In this document: positions 26,571 through 35,709 of the stretch, in pieces
Layout of the letters: each line of letters starts with the position of its first letter
How positions within the stretch are numbered: the stretch's first letter is position 1
Source of the DNA: Litorimonas taeanensis
GTDB taxonomy: Bacteria > Pseudomonadota > Alphaproteobacteria > Caulobacterales > Maricaulaceae
Assembly (NCBI RefSeq): GCF_003634015.1
Contig: NZ_RBII01000001.1
Location: forward strand, 1,488,001 to 1,552,000
Reading direction: 5' to 3'
Length of the DNA stretch: 64,000 nt
Position numbers and translations under genes: made by a program
Notes under the pieces: model-generated
Database searches by the model: none
What the model saw: only the letters and a program-made list of their open reading frames with translations
What the model was told of the DNA's origin: nothing

Positions 26571-27512
26571 ATGCGCCCTCTGATTTTTTCAGTCTTAATT
26601 TCATTCGTCTTAATTCTAAGCGCGCCCCTTGGGCATGCGCAAAATACTGCTTCATCGCCTACGGGGCGTTATGCCTCTATCATCGTCGATGCTGACAATT
26701 TGGATGTCGTACACGCCCGCCAAATCGATGCCTTGCGATACCCAGCTTCGCTGACCAAAGTGATGACGCTTTATCTTGCCTTTGATGCCCTCGCAGCCGG
26801 AGAGTTACATCTTAATGAGAAAGTCAAAGTCTCTGCCCTTGCGGCCCGTACGCCCCCGACCAAATTGGGGCTTCGCAGTGGACAAACCGTCAGTGTCGAC
26901 ACATTACTTCGTGCTATTGCTGTCCGTAGCGCAAATGATGCCGCTGTTGTCTTAGCCGAGCGCCTAGCCGGCAGTGAAGAACAATTTGCTGTCCATATGA
27001 CCGCTAAAGCCCGTAGTTTAGGGATGCAGAAAACGACTTTTAAAACAGCCAATGGCTTGCCGCATCCTGAACAAGTCACAACGGCGCGCGACATGGCTAA
27101 ATTGGCGAATGCCGTTTTAACGCATCATAAGCGCTATTATCATTACTTTGGTTTGCTGACTTTCGATTATGGCGGTCGCACCTATAAGAACACGAATAAA
27201 TTATTGCGTGAACGTGATGATGTTGACGGTTTCAAAACAGGTTACACACGAGCAAGCGGATATAACTTAATTGTTTCTGCACGGAGAGATGGTCGACGCC
27301 TTATTGCTGTCGTCTTGGGCGGCGCAAGCGGGGCCTCGCGTAATTCCCATATGGAAGATTTGATCGAGCGCGGCTTTGAGGTGATGGAGAACAGTCCAGC
27401 CTTTGTCACCGTTACAAGGCAACCCACAAACACCCGCATTGTGCATGAACCTGTCCCTGATATACGGGCGCAATTACGTTCGATTCCAGCCAATACGCCA
27501 ACACGCCCTTAA
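26571..27512 (+). CDS. D-alanyl-D-alanine carboxypeptidase (peptidase S11)
   Basis: 313-residue penicillin-binding protein of low molecular mass. The signal peptide ends near APLGHAQ. Catalytic motifs are complete: S60-L-T-K63, S120-A-N122 and K222-T-G. It trims the terminal D-Ala of peptidoglycan pentapeptides in the periplasm. The C-terminal third is short and lacks the clear amphipathic membrane anchor of E. coli PBP5, so it may be soluble. It is divergent from the SIMPL lipoproteins; panC follows 89 nt downstream. Confidence 0.93.
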   Translation: MRPLIFSVLISFVLILSAPLGHAQNTASSPTGRYASIIVDADNLDVVHARQIDALRYPASLTKVMTLYLAFDALAAGELHLNEKVKVSALAARTPPTKLGLRSGQTVSVDTLLRAIAVRSANDAAVVLAERLAGSEEQFAVHMTAKARSLGMQKTTFKTANGLPHPEQVTTARDMAKLANAVLTHHKRYYHYFGLLTFDYGGRTYKNTNKLLRERDDVDGFKTGYTRASGYNLIVSARRDGRRLIAVVLGGASGASRNSHMEDLIERGFEVMENSPAFVTVTRQPTNTRIVHEPVPDIRAQLRSIPANTPTRP

Positions 27513-27601
27513 CGTATTTTATTCCATTATAGCGTAATTATCTTGATAAAATCGCATTTGAGTGCTTGGAGTAGCTTTCTGTCTTTAATGCGGGATTCTT
27601 A

Positions 27602-28468
27602 ATGACAACCACGCCGATTATCAGCCGCACACAACGTGAATTACGCGGGCAACTTGCTGAATGGCGTGGCTCAGGAGACCGTATAGCTTTTGTCCCCACA
27701 ATGGGCGCTCTGCATGAAGGGCATTTATCATTAGTACGTCTGGCCCGCAAAAAAGCCGAACGAGTTATTGTCTCAATTTTTGTCAATCCCACACAATTTG
27801 CCCCAGGTGAAGATTTGGAAGCCTATCCCCGTACCGAGGCCGCTGATTCTGAAAAATTGGCCGCCGAAGGGGTCGACCTCATCTACATTCCCTTGCCTAA
27901 CTCAATGTATAATGCGCACCATGCTACAGCCATTAAAGTGGGCGGCGTCGCCACAGGGCTTGAAACCGATCACAGACCAACATTTTTTGATGGCGTAGCC
28001 TTGGTTGTGACTAAACTCTTTAACCGCGTTCAACCTGATGTGGCCATTTTCGGCGAAAAAGATTATCAGCAATTGGCCACTATTCGCCGTTTGGTCGAAG
28101 ATTTAGACATGCCCATTCACATTATAGGGGCCCCAATTGCCCGTGATGAATATGGCTTGGCCTTGTCCTCCCGAAATCAATATTTCAATGCGCAAAGCCT
28201 CGCAAAAGCAAGGCAACTCAATACCATTATGTTTGACTGCGCCGAGAGTATGGAACGCGGAGCCAATGTAGACCGCGCGGCAGAAGACGCAGCTCAGGCC
28301 TTACTAGACGCCGGGTTTAGCGGCGTGGATTATGTTCAGGTTCGCAGTAAAAACTCTCTTACAGTACTTGAAGGCGGAGTTTTGAATAAACCTGCAAGAC
28401 TTTTGATTGCTGCACATTGTGATGGGGTACGCCTCATCGATAACTGCGCCGTGAATGTCAAAAAATAG
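27602..28468 (+). CDS. panC: Pantothenate synthetase
   Basis: 288-residue cytosolic ligase joining pantoate and beta-alanine with ATP, the last step of vitamin B5 synthesis. Signature segments: PTMGALHEGHLSLVRLA (HxGH nucleotidyl-transfer motif), IFVNPTQFAPGEDLEAYPR, VVTKLFNRVQPDVAIFGEKDYQQL and a KMSKS-equivalent LALSSRNQY. Length is standard. panB is not next to it. The next gene, DUF1272, begins 5 nt after its stop and is probably cotranscribed. Confidence 0.96.
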   Translation: MTTTPIISRTQRELRGQLAEWRGSGDRIAFVPTMGALHEGHLSLVRLARKKAERVIVSIFVNPTQFAPGEDLEAYPRTEAADSEKLAAEGVDLIYIPLPNSMYNAHHATAIKVGGVATGLETDHRPTFFDGVALVVTKLFNRVQPDVAIFGEKDYQQLATIRRLVEDLDMPIHIIGAPIARDEYGLALSSRNQYFNAQSLAKARQLNTIMFDCAESMERGANVDRAAEDAAQALLDAGFSGVDYVQVRSKNSLTVLEGGVLNKPARLLIAAHCDGVRLIDNCAVNVKK

Positions 28469-28473
28469 ACATC

Positions 28474-28692
28474 ATGCTAGAGATGCGGCCAAATTGTGAA
28501 ATTTGCGACTGTGACTTGCCAGCCACGAGCCCAATTGCAAAGATTTGCTCTTTCGAATGCACATTTTGTCAGAGCTGCGTCTCAGATAATTGCCCAAATT
28601 GCGGCGGAGATTTACAGTTCCGCCCCACTCGAACGGGAAAATCGCTTGAGCGGCACCCAGCCTCAACAAAACGTGTTTTAAAACCCCGTTAG
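28474..28692 (+). CDS. DUF1272 zinc-ribbon-like small protein
   Basis: 72 residues rich in paired Cys: MRPNCEICDCDL, ICSFECTFCQSC and DNCPNCGGDL, the DUF1272 pattern. Nine cysteines fit two zinc sites of RING-like spacing. The basic C-terminal tail (KRVLKPR) might touch nucleic acid. Function unknown. It follows panC by 5 nt and meets the YHS gene tail to tail with one base between the stops. Confidence 0.88.
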   Translation: MLEMRPNCEICDCDLPATSPIAKICSFECTFCQSCVSDNCPNCGGDLQFRPTRTGKSLERHPASTKRVLKPR

Positions 28693-28693
28693 A

Positions 28694-29143
28694 TTATTCA
28701 AGAATATCAGGCCAGCGCTCATCCGCCATCTCAATAAAGCTCTCTTTATCGGCCAGCCATCTGTCACGAATACGATCATTAAAGTTCAAATACAGGCGGC
28801 CATTTTCAACATACCAATGTTTTGGACTCCCTTTTGCCAGCTTTCCGCGCGCTATGGCCCAAGCACAATATCCGCCATATTGCGGCGCAAAGGCCGTAGG
28901 ATTGGCAAGGAATAAATCCCGGTTTGCTTCGGTTTGAAAATGCCATGTGGCCCCTTTATATTGGGCTGAAAACTCAGACTTGCCGAGCTGGGGCGTACCG
29001 ACAAAGAAACTCACCGTGTCATAGCCGCCCACAGCGATATTATTGCGCCATGACGTATAAATCGGTTTTTCATCCGCCGCCGCATAGCTTGGCGTGAAAA
29101 GTGTAAGACCCAAGAGAGCCGTAATAAGGACATATAATTTCAT
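28694..29143 (-). CDS. Exported YHS-domain protein
   Basis: 149 residues. A signal peptide (LITALLGLTLFTPSYAA) precedes one YHS domain. Typical elements: VGGYDTVSFFVG, FQTEANRDLFLANPTAFAPQYGGYCAWA and GRLYLNFNDRIRDRWLAD. YHS domains are linked to metal binding; one Cys (GGYCAWA) is conserved. Such exported YHS proteins are often found near copper or heme proteins, and a cytochrome c gene is divergent from it across a 319-nt gap. Role unknown. Confidence 0.88.
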   Translation of the reverse strand: MKLYVLITALLGLTLFTPSYAAADEKPIYTSWRNNIAVGGYDTVSFFVGTPQLGKSEFSAQYKGATWHFQTEANRDLFLANPTAFAPQYGGYCAWAIARGKLAKGSPKHWYVENGRLYLNFNDRIRDRWLADKESFIEMADERWPDILE

Positions 29144-29462
29144 GTTTCCTATTTACCCTGAAAGCTATTCACCACCAAATCACATTCCTGCCAAATGGCG
29201 TGAAGTAACAAGACGTCATCAAAAATGTGCTTCGCTAATAATGAGCAAAACCGAGACTGATTCTCATTAATGAACCACAAGTTTTGCTGTTCACGGCTTG
29301 CCCCTGCAAAAAATGCTAAAAAATAGGCCTAAACCCTTTGCGACGGTGTGCCGCAAGAGGTTTTCCATTTGCTTTCGTGATATATGTTTATATTAAGACG
29401 ACAAAATAAATTCGGTCTTCCACTCGAAGGCCTAAAATCAGACCCCAGAAGGAAATCGTCCA
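29144..29462. other. 319-nt divergent intergenic region (YHS / cytochrome c)
   Basis: No open frame of merit. It contains a Fur-like half-palindrome (29252-29266) and AT-rich promoter sequence before the cytochrome c gene (around 29370-29420). Confidence 0.6.
29252..29266. promoter_or_regulatory. Fur-like 7-1-7 element
   Basis: On the minus strand TGAGAAT-C-AGTCTCG: the first half equals the Fur core TGAGAAT, the second matches ATTCTCA at five of seven bases. It lies about 110 nt upstream of the YHS start. Alphaproteobacteria often use Irr or RirA instead of Fur, so this is weak. Confidence 0.25.
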
Positions 29463-30089
29463 ATGGATGAACTTGGTTTTAATAAAATTGCCGCCGCTGT
29501 ACTAGCCACTGCGCTTGGCGTCATGTTTTTAAGAGAATTACCGCATCAACTGATGCACAGCAATGCACCTGAAGTGCCTGTCTATTCCGTTGGCCCAATT
29601 GAAGTGGCATCAAGCGAAGACGTGGTTGATCTGCCCTTCCCTCAACCAGAATGGGTTGCGGCAATGGATGCAGAACAAGGCGCTAAAGTCTTTAAAAAAT
29701 GCCAATCTTGTCACAAGGTCGAAGAAGGTGCCACAAATGGTACAGGCCCAGCTCTATGGGGCGTTGTCGGAAATCCGACGGGCACACATCCTGGTTTCTC
29801 TTATTCAACAGCTATGACCTCTACAGGCTATAACTGGACTTTCGAAGAACTAGACGCTTTCCTCAAAAAACCTGCAGCACACCTTAAAGGGACAAAAATG
29901 GCCTTTATCGGCTTAAAGAAAGCAGAAGACCGCGCGGCCGTTATCGAATATCTCCGCATTAATGATAGTACGCCAGAAGCGCGCCCTGTCGCTGTGGTTA
30001 TGGAAACAGCTGAACCCGTTGTGGAAGCCCCTGCCGAAACAATGGAAGACGTGATAGAAGACGTCACACCGGCACCAGAAGGTCACTAA
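29463..30089 (+). CDS. Membrane-anchored class I cytochrome c
   Basis: 208 residues. The N-terminal helix (KIAAAVLATALGVMF) is an uncleaved anchor, followed by a linker and a c-type domain with heme site C80-Q-S-C83-H84. Axial Met is probably Met146 in GTKMAFIGL; GPALWGVVGNPTGTHPGFSYS is the usual distal loop of the mitochondrial-like cytochrome c family (as in CycM/c552). The acidic tail PVVVEAPAE-type (after about 165) is low complexity. It carries electrons between the bc1 complex and a terminal oxidase. AAGGA precedes the ATG. Confidence 0.93.
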   Translation: MDELGFNKIAAAVLATALGVMFLRELPHQLMHSNAPEVPVYSVGPIEVASSEDVVDLPFPQPEWVAAMDAEQGAKVFKKCQSCHKVEEGATNGTGPALWGVVGNPTGTHPGFSYSTAMTSTGYNWTFEELDAFLKKPAAHLKGTKMAFIGLKKAEDRAAVIEYLRINDSTPEARPVAVVMETAEPVVEAPAETMEDVIEDVTPAPEGH

Positions 30090-30109
30090 GCTTATATTTT
30101 TAGTCTTAT

Positions 30110-30139
30110 AAAGGGTCTCAATTTGAGGCCCTTTTTTTA
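30110..30139 (+). terminator. Rho-independent terminator of the cytochrome c gene
   Basis: Stem AAGGGTCTCA / TGAGGCCCTT (one G-U pair) followed by a run of T. Confidence 0.88.
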
Positions 30140-30147
30140 TGGGGTAT

Positions 30148-30945
30148 TTACAGCCGCTTTATTGAACGCGGGGTCCCAATACGGGCCACGGCATCAGCAT
30201 ACGGTTCTTGTGCTGTCGCCATGTGAAAAGCATTGGCGTGCAATAAAGTTTCGCTATCTGTCATGATTCCGACATGCCCTGGCCAAAAAATTAGATCCCC
30301 GCGCTTTAGGGCCCCCGCCACCGTTTCACCCAAGGCAGCCTCTTGCATATCCGCATCTCGCGGAGCGTCTTTTCCCGCGGCGCAGAATGCCATTTGCACC
30401 AATCCCGAACAATCGACGCCCATCATGCCTGTGCCGCCCCAAACATAGGGCGCTCCAATAAACTTCAGAGCTACAGATACAAAGTCCTCTCCTATGGCCG
30501 CCGCCTGAGAGCGAACATGTTTCTTATGTATGAAGTGCTCTGTCGATAGTTTTATAAAATCATCTGTTTCTTCTATCGCATGAACAAGCGAATTCATGGG
30601 CAAAGCCATACGAATGCGGGATTTTATATTTGCCGCAGAAAAAACAGGGGCCCGCAAGGCTATCACTGTATGCGTCGCAGAGGTGAGTGCCTGAGAAATC
30701 GCCTTTCGCGATACATAGCCCACATAACCTGCTCTCTGGCTGTTTTTCACCAAAGGATAAGCTTGCCCCCAAACCCATAGACGACTTTGCGCATGAACGG
30801 AAAAACGTTGACCAAAAAGGAGTTCAGTTTGCTGCCCTGATCGCAAAGATTTATTGTCATAGAGTGTTGTTGAGGGCCTTATAATTTGCCCTTGAAACAT
30901 AGTTTTAGGATGGGGCGTAGGAAGCGTTATGCGCGGGTCAGACAT
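30148..30945 (-). CDS. NlpC/P60-family cell-wall endopeptidase
   Basis: 265 residues. The N-terminal half has SH3-like segments (about 20-150) and the C-terminal half an NlpC/P60 domain. Catalytic Cys179 (MGVDCSGLVQMAF), His224 (WPGHVGIM) and a polar third residue, His236 (LLHANAFH), are present. Family enzymes cut D-Glu-gamma-meso-DAP or similar peptide bonds in peptidoglycan stems or recycled muropeptides. There is no signal peptide, so cytoplasmic muropeptide recycling, as for the bacterial bacterial-SH3/NlpC proteins common beside M17 aminopeptidases, is likely. The M17 gene lies two genes upstream in the same direction. Confidence 0.9.
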   Translation of the reverse strand: MSDPRITLPTPHPKTMFQGQIIRPSTTLYDNKSLRSGQQTELLFGQRFSVHAQSRLWVWGQAYPLVKNSQRAGYVGYVSRKAISQALTSATHTVIALRAPVFSAANIKSRIRMALPMNSLVHAIEETDDFIKLSTEHFIHKKHVRSQAAAIGEDFVSVALKFIGAPYVWGGTGMMGVDCSGLVQMAFCAAGKDAPRDADMQEAALGETVAGALKRGDLIFWPGHVGIMTDSETLLHANAFHMATAQEPYADAVARIGTPRSIKRL

Positions 30946-30991
30946 AAACCCTGAATATCAGTCCTGAAGAAGAACTCAAACAGATAAGAAA

Positions 30992-31420
30992 CTAAGCAAA
31001 TTCAGTTTGAATAAGACGCGCAAAATCCCGTAGGTAATTAATACCCCCAGACGTGCGGCGCATAATCACCGAGCGCTTATCCCGAATATCAGGCGCGCGC
31101 TCTACATAACCATATTGGCTCAGACGGTCTATGGCACGGGAAATAACAGCTTTTGTGACGTTTAAATGCTTTGCCAATGACCGTACAGTGTGCGGCCCCT
31201 CTGAAAGATAAACCGTCATTAAGACGGCCATTTGACGAGACGTCAAATCCGGTGAGTCCCCCTGAACAGACTGCATCGTCACCCGGTGCCAAATATCTAA
31301 ACCTTCTGACAAATTGACTTTTGCGCGCCGAATAGGCTTGGGTGCAGTATGGGGACGAGGCCGCGAATTATTCTGTACTGGCGTTAAAAAAACGACCGTA
31401 TTATCCGTGGCATTTTCCAT
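30992..31420 (-). CDS. MarR-family transcriptional regulator
   Basis: 142 residues with a winged helix-turn-helix: LTSRQMAVLMTVYL, VRSLAKHLNVTKAVISRAIDRLSQYGYVERAPDIRDKRSV (helix-turn-helix plus wing). It is most like the MarR subgroup found upstream of NlpC/P60 genes in alphaproteobacteria. The basic N-terminal arm (KPIRRAKVN) is unstructured. The ligand and targets are unknown; it lies 46 nt upstream of the NlpC/P60 gene and may regulate that gene or itself. Confidence 0.86.
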   Translation of the reverse strand: MENATDNTVVFLTPVQNNSRPRPHTAPKPIRRAKVNLSEGLDIWHRVTMQSVQGDSPDLTSRQMAVLMTVYLSEGPHTVRSLAKHLNVTKAVISRAIDRLSQYGYVERAPDIRDKRSVIMRRTSGGINYLRDFARLIQTEFA

Positions 31421-31558
31421 TTACTGACCCCTAATCCCTGTTACGAATCAATGAATCGCACAGACGGGATTCTTCGGTCAAGGCGCAATCAATCGAAGAA
31501 AAGGCAAATGAGTCTAAGGCCTTAAAACGACTCTATTTTTTCTTAAGAAAAAATTAAC

Positions 31559-33010
31559 CTATTTTGACAAATCACCGTTCAGGCCGCCCGCTTTCAACCA
31601 AAAATAGAGCGCGCGCACCCCATACATGTCCCCACCCTTGGGGTGAGCCGGACGCGAAGATGGGTTCCAACCATAGGTATCAAGATGCATCCAAGGGGTG
31701 TTTTTGACAAATCTTTGCAAGAATAAAGCCGCCGTCACACACCCAGCAAAGCTCCCCCCAGAGTTCTTCATATCAGCGATTGGAGAGCTTAACATTGAAT
31801 AATATGGCGCCCAAAGCGGCATACGCCAAAGTGGGTCGATTTGTTTTTCACCCTGCGCCAAAATATCCGCTACAGGCTTTTCTCGGTTACAGAAGAACGG
31901 CGGCACTTGTGGACCAAGGGCAACACGGGCCGCCCCTGTTAGAGTCGCAAAGTCGATTATTAATGCAGGGTCTGATTCCGTCGCCTTACATAAGGCATCA
32001 CCTAGAACCAATCGTCCTTCGGCATCCGTATTATCAATTTCAATCGTCAACCCGGCACGTGAAGATAAGATATCACCCGGACGGTACGCCCCCGCCGAAA
32101 TCGCATTTTCCGCAACGGCAATTAAACAATGCAAGCGGATTGGCAGATCATTTTCCATGACCAATTTTGCCAAAGCCAGCGCATGGGCTGCCCCGCCCAT
32201 ATCTTTTTTCATCAACCGCGCTCCAGATGCACCTTTGATATTCAGACCACCCGTATCAAATGTAATCCCCTTACCCACGACGGCCAGTCTTGGGTGAGAC
32301 GGGTCCCCCCATTCAAACTCTACCAATCGCGGGGCTTCATGTGCGGCGCGGCCAACCGCATGTATCATCGGGTAGTTTTTCTCTAATAATTCATCACCAA
32401 TGGTTGTTGTTAATTCTGCGCCAAATTCCGCGGCCAGATCCATTGCCGATTGTTGCAAAGCCACTGGCCCCATATCCCCGGCAGGCGTATTGATTAAATC
32501 GCGACACAGGGCCGTTGCGCCAGCGAGCGACAACACCTCTTTAAGCTTTGTCCCATCTTCGACCACCAAAGTCGGAAATTGTGTGGTTTCCTTTAAATAT
32601 GTTTCAAATCGATAGGCACCGAGCCCCCAAGCTGTCAGCGCAAGATTCATCGTCCAATCTTTGGGAATATAAGCCAGTTGATAAAACCCTTGCGGAAGTA
32701 CCGATGACAATCCGCCCATACGTATCGGGCCCATTGCATCGTCCTCTTGTGGGCCGGCTCCATAGAGCACTGCCGCGATTTGACCTTGTGCATTGGGCAG
32801 ACGCACTCTTTGACCTGCCTCCCCCGTAAAGTTCCGAGCCTTGGCAAAGTTTAAGGCCACTTCATCAAATTGTGATTTCAAAATCTCCCAGTCCTTTGGA
32901 CGGACAGCATATATCGGCGTGATAGAGGCGATTTCTATATCGCTAAGTTCAGTCTTTAGGACCAACACGGCATCATCCTGTGTTCCATTCGATTGTAGGG
33001 CATCTGACAT
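31559..33010 (-). CDS. Leucyl aminopeptidase family protein (M17)
   Basis: 483-residue di-metal aminopeptidase. The catalytic C-terminal domain shows VVGKGITFDTGGLNIKGASG, MKKDMGGAAHALALA and NTDAEGRLVLGDAL, supplying the metal-binding Lys, Asp and Glu residues of M17. It removes N-terminal residues from cytosolic peptides. The N-terminal domain is shorter than in E. coli PepA, as in the alphaproteobacterial PepA/B-like subgroup. A fully symmetric AT-rich element sits just beyond the stop (31535-31556). Confidence 0.93.
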   Translation of the reverse strand: MSDALQSNGTQDDAVLVLKTELSDIEIASITPIYAVRPKDWEILKSQFDEVALNFAKARNFTGEAGQRVRLPNAQGQIAAVLYGAGPQEDDAMGPIRMGGLSSVLPQGFYQLAYIPKDWTMNLALTAWGLGAYRFETYLKETTQFPTLVVEDGTKLKEVLSLAGATALCRDLINTPAGDMGPVALQQSAMDLAAEFGAELTTTIGDELLEKNYPMIHAVGRAAHEAPRLVEFEWGDPSHPRLAVVGKGITFDTGGLNIKGASGARLMKKDMGGAAHALALAKLVMENDLPIRLHCLIAVAENAISAGAYRPGDILSSRAGLTIEIDNTDAEGRLVLGDALCKATESDPALIIDFATLTGAARVALGPQVPPFFCNREKPVADILAQGEKQIDPLWRMPLWAPYYSMLSSPIADMKNSGGSFAGCVTAALFLQRFVKNTPWMHLDTYGWNPSSRPAHPKGGDMYGVRALYFWLKAGGLNGDLSK

Positions 33011-33180
33011 AGTGTTTCTCGTGTCTTTCTCGTGAGATCTCCGTCTGATTACAAATCTGCAAACTCAGCAGATACTAACGAAGCATTAACTGTCTCTGTT
33101 TACGTTTGTTAACGGAATCATAAATAGGTGCAAGCGTGGTCTGACAGACAATACGTTTTACCGCAGGTGAAAGAGCCAAC

Positions 33181-34566
33181 ATGCCTCGAACACAATTACG
33201 CGCCATCTTAGCCACAAGCGCTTTGGCCCTATTCTTAACGGCCTGCGCTGCCGCGCCGCAATATTCACCCGCAGAACAAGAAATGTCAGAGACGATGGGC
33301 AAAGAGAGCTTTCAACCCGCCCCTCGTTCACTTCGAGATAGTATCGAGACGCAAGAGCTTTTAGCGCAAGCGGCTTTTTGGATGCGTGAATATGAACTCA
33401 ACCCCGCCGACCTCGAAGCGGCGATAAAGCTGTCTGCAGCTGTTCGCAAAGTCGGCAATCCGCAGCGCGCTGTGGAAATCACACAAACGACGCGCGCGCT
33501 TTATCCCAGAGACCCGTATTTAACGGCAGAATATGCCGCGGCTCTTATTGCCTCGCAACGGGCGGGGGATGCTATCGAACCTCTAGACCAAGCCCTGACT
33601 TACGCCCCGGCATATGGGCGGCTTTGGTCATTAAAAGGCGCCGCGCTTGACCAACAAGAGCAATATGCTCTGGCTAGAAAACACTATGGCCAAGCGTTAA
33701 AGATTACGCCAAATGACCCCAGCGTCATGGCCAATTTAGGGCTGTCTTATGCTCTATCGGGCGATCCTCAAAACGCAGAAATGTGGCTACGCCGTGCGGC
33801 CTCTATTCCCGGCGCTTCCAAAAGCGTTCATCAAAATCTAGCCCTCGTATTGCAAATACAAGGTAAAACCGAAGAAGCCGAGAAAATGGCGCGCTTGGCC
33901 GCTCAGCAAAGCTCGGGCCAGATGCCAAAATTTAACAGCCAGCCAGCACATCAGTTACGCGGATCTGTACCCTTGGGCAACGCACCTCATACGGCCCTAT
34001 CAAGACCCAGTACATTTAACACGCCGCCGCCCAATGTGACGACAACAAATTCGCCCTCTATTACGAAGGCCACTCAAGGGCAATATGCGCCAATATCAGG
34101 TGGACAATCCATTCCGCCACAGCCTGATTATAAGGCCAGCGCAACCACCTATCCCAATGCTATGTCAGCGAGCGACGCTGCCCGCCAAGCCGCTCGGCAA
34201 TCCTCTCAGCGTTCCTCTGCCGCCGCCATAAGCCCCAATCAGCGTCAGCAACAAGATGATATTCTTGCTAAACTAGCGGGTAATGTCGGCGCGCGGCCTG
34301 CTAACCCTGCACTTCGCCAACAGGCCGTTCAACAGCAAGGTGTTATGGGGCAAGTGCAACAAGGCTCAACGCAAACCCCTTATTACCCAGGGCGTCAGCA
34401 ACAAATACAAAATGGCTATAATCCTTATACGCAGACACAAGATGGGCAGGCTTATCCGCCGCAGCCCTATGCGAATACGGAAAATTATCAGCCAGCACCC
34501 TCTACAACATACACGCCCTCTACAACATATACAGAGAGCCGCGGCGCGGCGCGCACACGCCGTTAA
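33181..34566 (+). CDS. TadD-like TPR lipoprotein of the pilus locus
   Basis: 461 residues. A lipoprotein signal (ATSALALFLTACAA) is followed by TPR units from about 75 to 250 (for example GRLWSLKGAALDQQEQYALARKHYGQALKI, PSVMANLGLSYALSGDPQNAEMWLRRAA). After these comes a low-complexity Gln/Ser/Pro/Tyr-rich tail of about 190 residues. TadD-type TPR lipoproteins help mount the secretin at the outer membrane. Its place at the edge of the tad cluster, pointing away from tadC, supports this. The Q-rich tail is unusual in length and probably disordered. Confidence 0.82.
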   Translation: MPRTQLRAILATSALALFLTACAAAPQYSPAEQEMSETMGKESFQPAPRSLRDSIETQELLAQAAFWMREYELNPADLEAAIKLSAAVRKVGNPQRAVEITQTTRALYPRDPYLTAEYAAALIASQRAGDAIEPLDQALTYAPAYGRLWSLKGAALDQQEQYALARKHYGQALKITPNDPSVMANLGLSYALSGDPQNAEMWLRRAASIPGASKSVHQNLALVLQIQGKTEEAEKMARLAAQQSSGQMPKFNSQPAHQLRGSVPLGNAPHTALSRPSTFNTPPPNVTTTNSPSITKATQGQYAPISGGQSIPPQPDYKASATTYPNAMSASDAARQAARQSSQRSSAAAISPNQRQQQDDILAKLAGNVGARPANPALRQQAVQQQGVMGQVQQGSTQTPYYPGRQQQIQNGYNPYTQTQDGQAYPPQPYANTENYQPAPSTTYTPSTTYTESRGAARTRR

Positions 34567-34710
34567 TTATGCGGCTTATCGCAGACTAAAATAATCCATG
34601 ACTTATGGCTGTGGCTTTCGCATGGCTTGAGCTTTTATCGCTCTAGCTTCAATAGGCTGACACGCATAGCCTAAGGTCAATTATGCGTGTTTGGTTGTTT
34701 TGATCTTGAA

Positions 34711-34735
34711 GCCTCAGCTATGAGGCATTCTTTTT
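34711..34735 (+). terminator. Terminator after the TPR lipoprotein gene
   Basis: Stem GCCTCA/TGAGGC with loop GCTA, then ATTCTTTTT on the plus strand; it lies between two convergent genes. Confidence 0.65.
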
Positions 34736-35696
34736 AACCTAGCGCACTTCCAAGGCGCATGGCGGCTGGCGTCAAGATAACGATAAAGAGAACTGGCAAG
34801 AAGAATAAAATCATTGGCACAGTCAGCTTCGCCGGCAGAGAGGCGGCTTTCTTTTCAGCTTGCATCACCCGCATTTGGCGGTTCTCATTGGCCATTGTGC
34901 GAAGTGTATCGCCCAAGGGCGTACCGTAACGCTCGGCCTGAATAAGGGCGGTCGATACGGCCTTGATACCCGGGTGATCATTACGTCTTGCAAAGTTTTC
35001 ATAGGCCACACGGCGGCTTGATAAATATGATAATTCCGCTGTTGTCAGAGAGAATTCCTCAGCCAATTCAACAGAACTTTCGGCCATTTCTTCTGCAACG
35101 CGGCCAAAGGCTAATTCAACAGACATACCCGATTCCACACAGATTAAGAGCAAATCAAGAGCATCGGGGAAAACAGGGGTAATCGCCGCCAAGCGTTTAC
35201 CCGCAACATTCTTTACATAAATCCCGGGCAAATACAGACCAGTCAGGGTCAAACAAAGCGTTACAAAGATATTCTGCGCCAGTGACCATTCGCGCACATT
35301 TAGCACGACAAAGAAAACAATACCCAAGACAGTCAGGACAATTGGCATAATCAGGCGGAACAAATAGAATGTATAAATAGGCTGTTGGCCACGCATACCC
35401 GCTTGGGCCAGCTTATCCTTAATGTCAGAAGCCTCTAATAGTTTTTCCAAAGAGAACCGATCAACGAAATTCTTTGAAAATCCTTTTTGATTACTGCGTA
35501 AGCCAGTATTTTTATTCAGCTCTTCTTTCCGTGATTGCTTTAGGCTTTCACGCGCGTTCGCCACGGAATTCATCCGTTTTTTAAGCTTATCCCCTTCGAG
35601 GAGCGGCGAAACAATCATATAGAGAGTGGCCACCGTCAGCACGGAAATCAACAGAAACGCCGCGTTCTGGAAAAGGGTCATTGATTCAGCTGTCAT
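34734..35696 (-). CDS. tadC: Tad pilus inner-membrane platform protein TadC
   Basis: 320 residues with a T2SS-F domain (LLLICVESGMSVELAFGRVAEEM; ALIQAERYGTPLGDTLRTMANENRQMR) and three to four membrane helices at both ends. With TadB it forms the inner-membrane base on which the CpaF ATPase acts. It is the last gene of the cpa/tad run; tadB ends 13 nt before its start. Confidence 0.93.
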   Translation of the reverse strand: MTAESMTLFQNAAFLLISVLTVATLYMIVSPLLEGDKLKKRMNSVANARESLKQSRKEELNKNTGLRSNQKGFSKNFVDRFSLEKLLEASDIKDKLAQAGMRGQQPIYTFYLFRLIMPIVLTVLGIVFFVVLNVREWSLAQNIFVTLCLTLTGLYLPGIYVKNVAGKRLAAITPVFPDALDLLLICVESGMSVELAFGRVAEEMAESSVELAEEFSLTTAELSYLSSRRVAYENFARRNDHPGIKAVSTALIQAERYGTPLGDTLRTMANENRQMRVMQAEKKAASLPAKLTVPMILFFLPVLFIVILTPAAMRLGSALG

Positions 35697-35709
35697 AGCG
35701 AGCCCTTCC

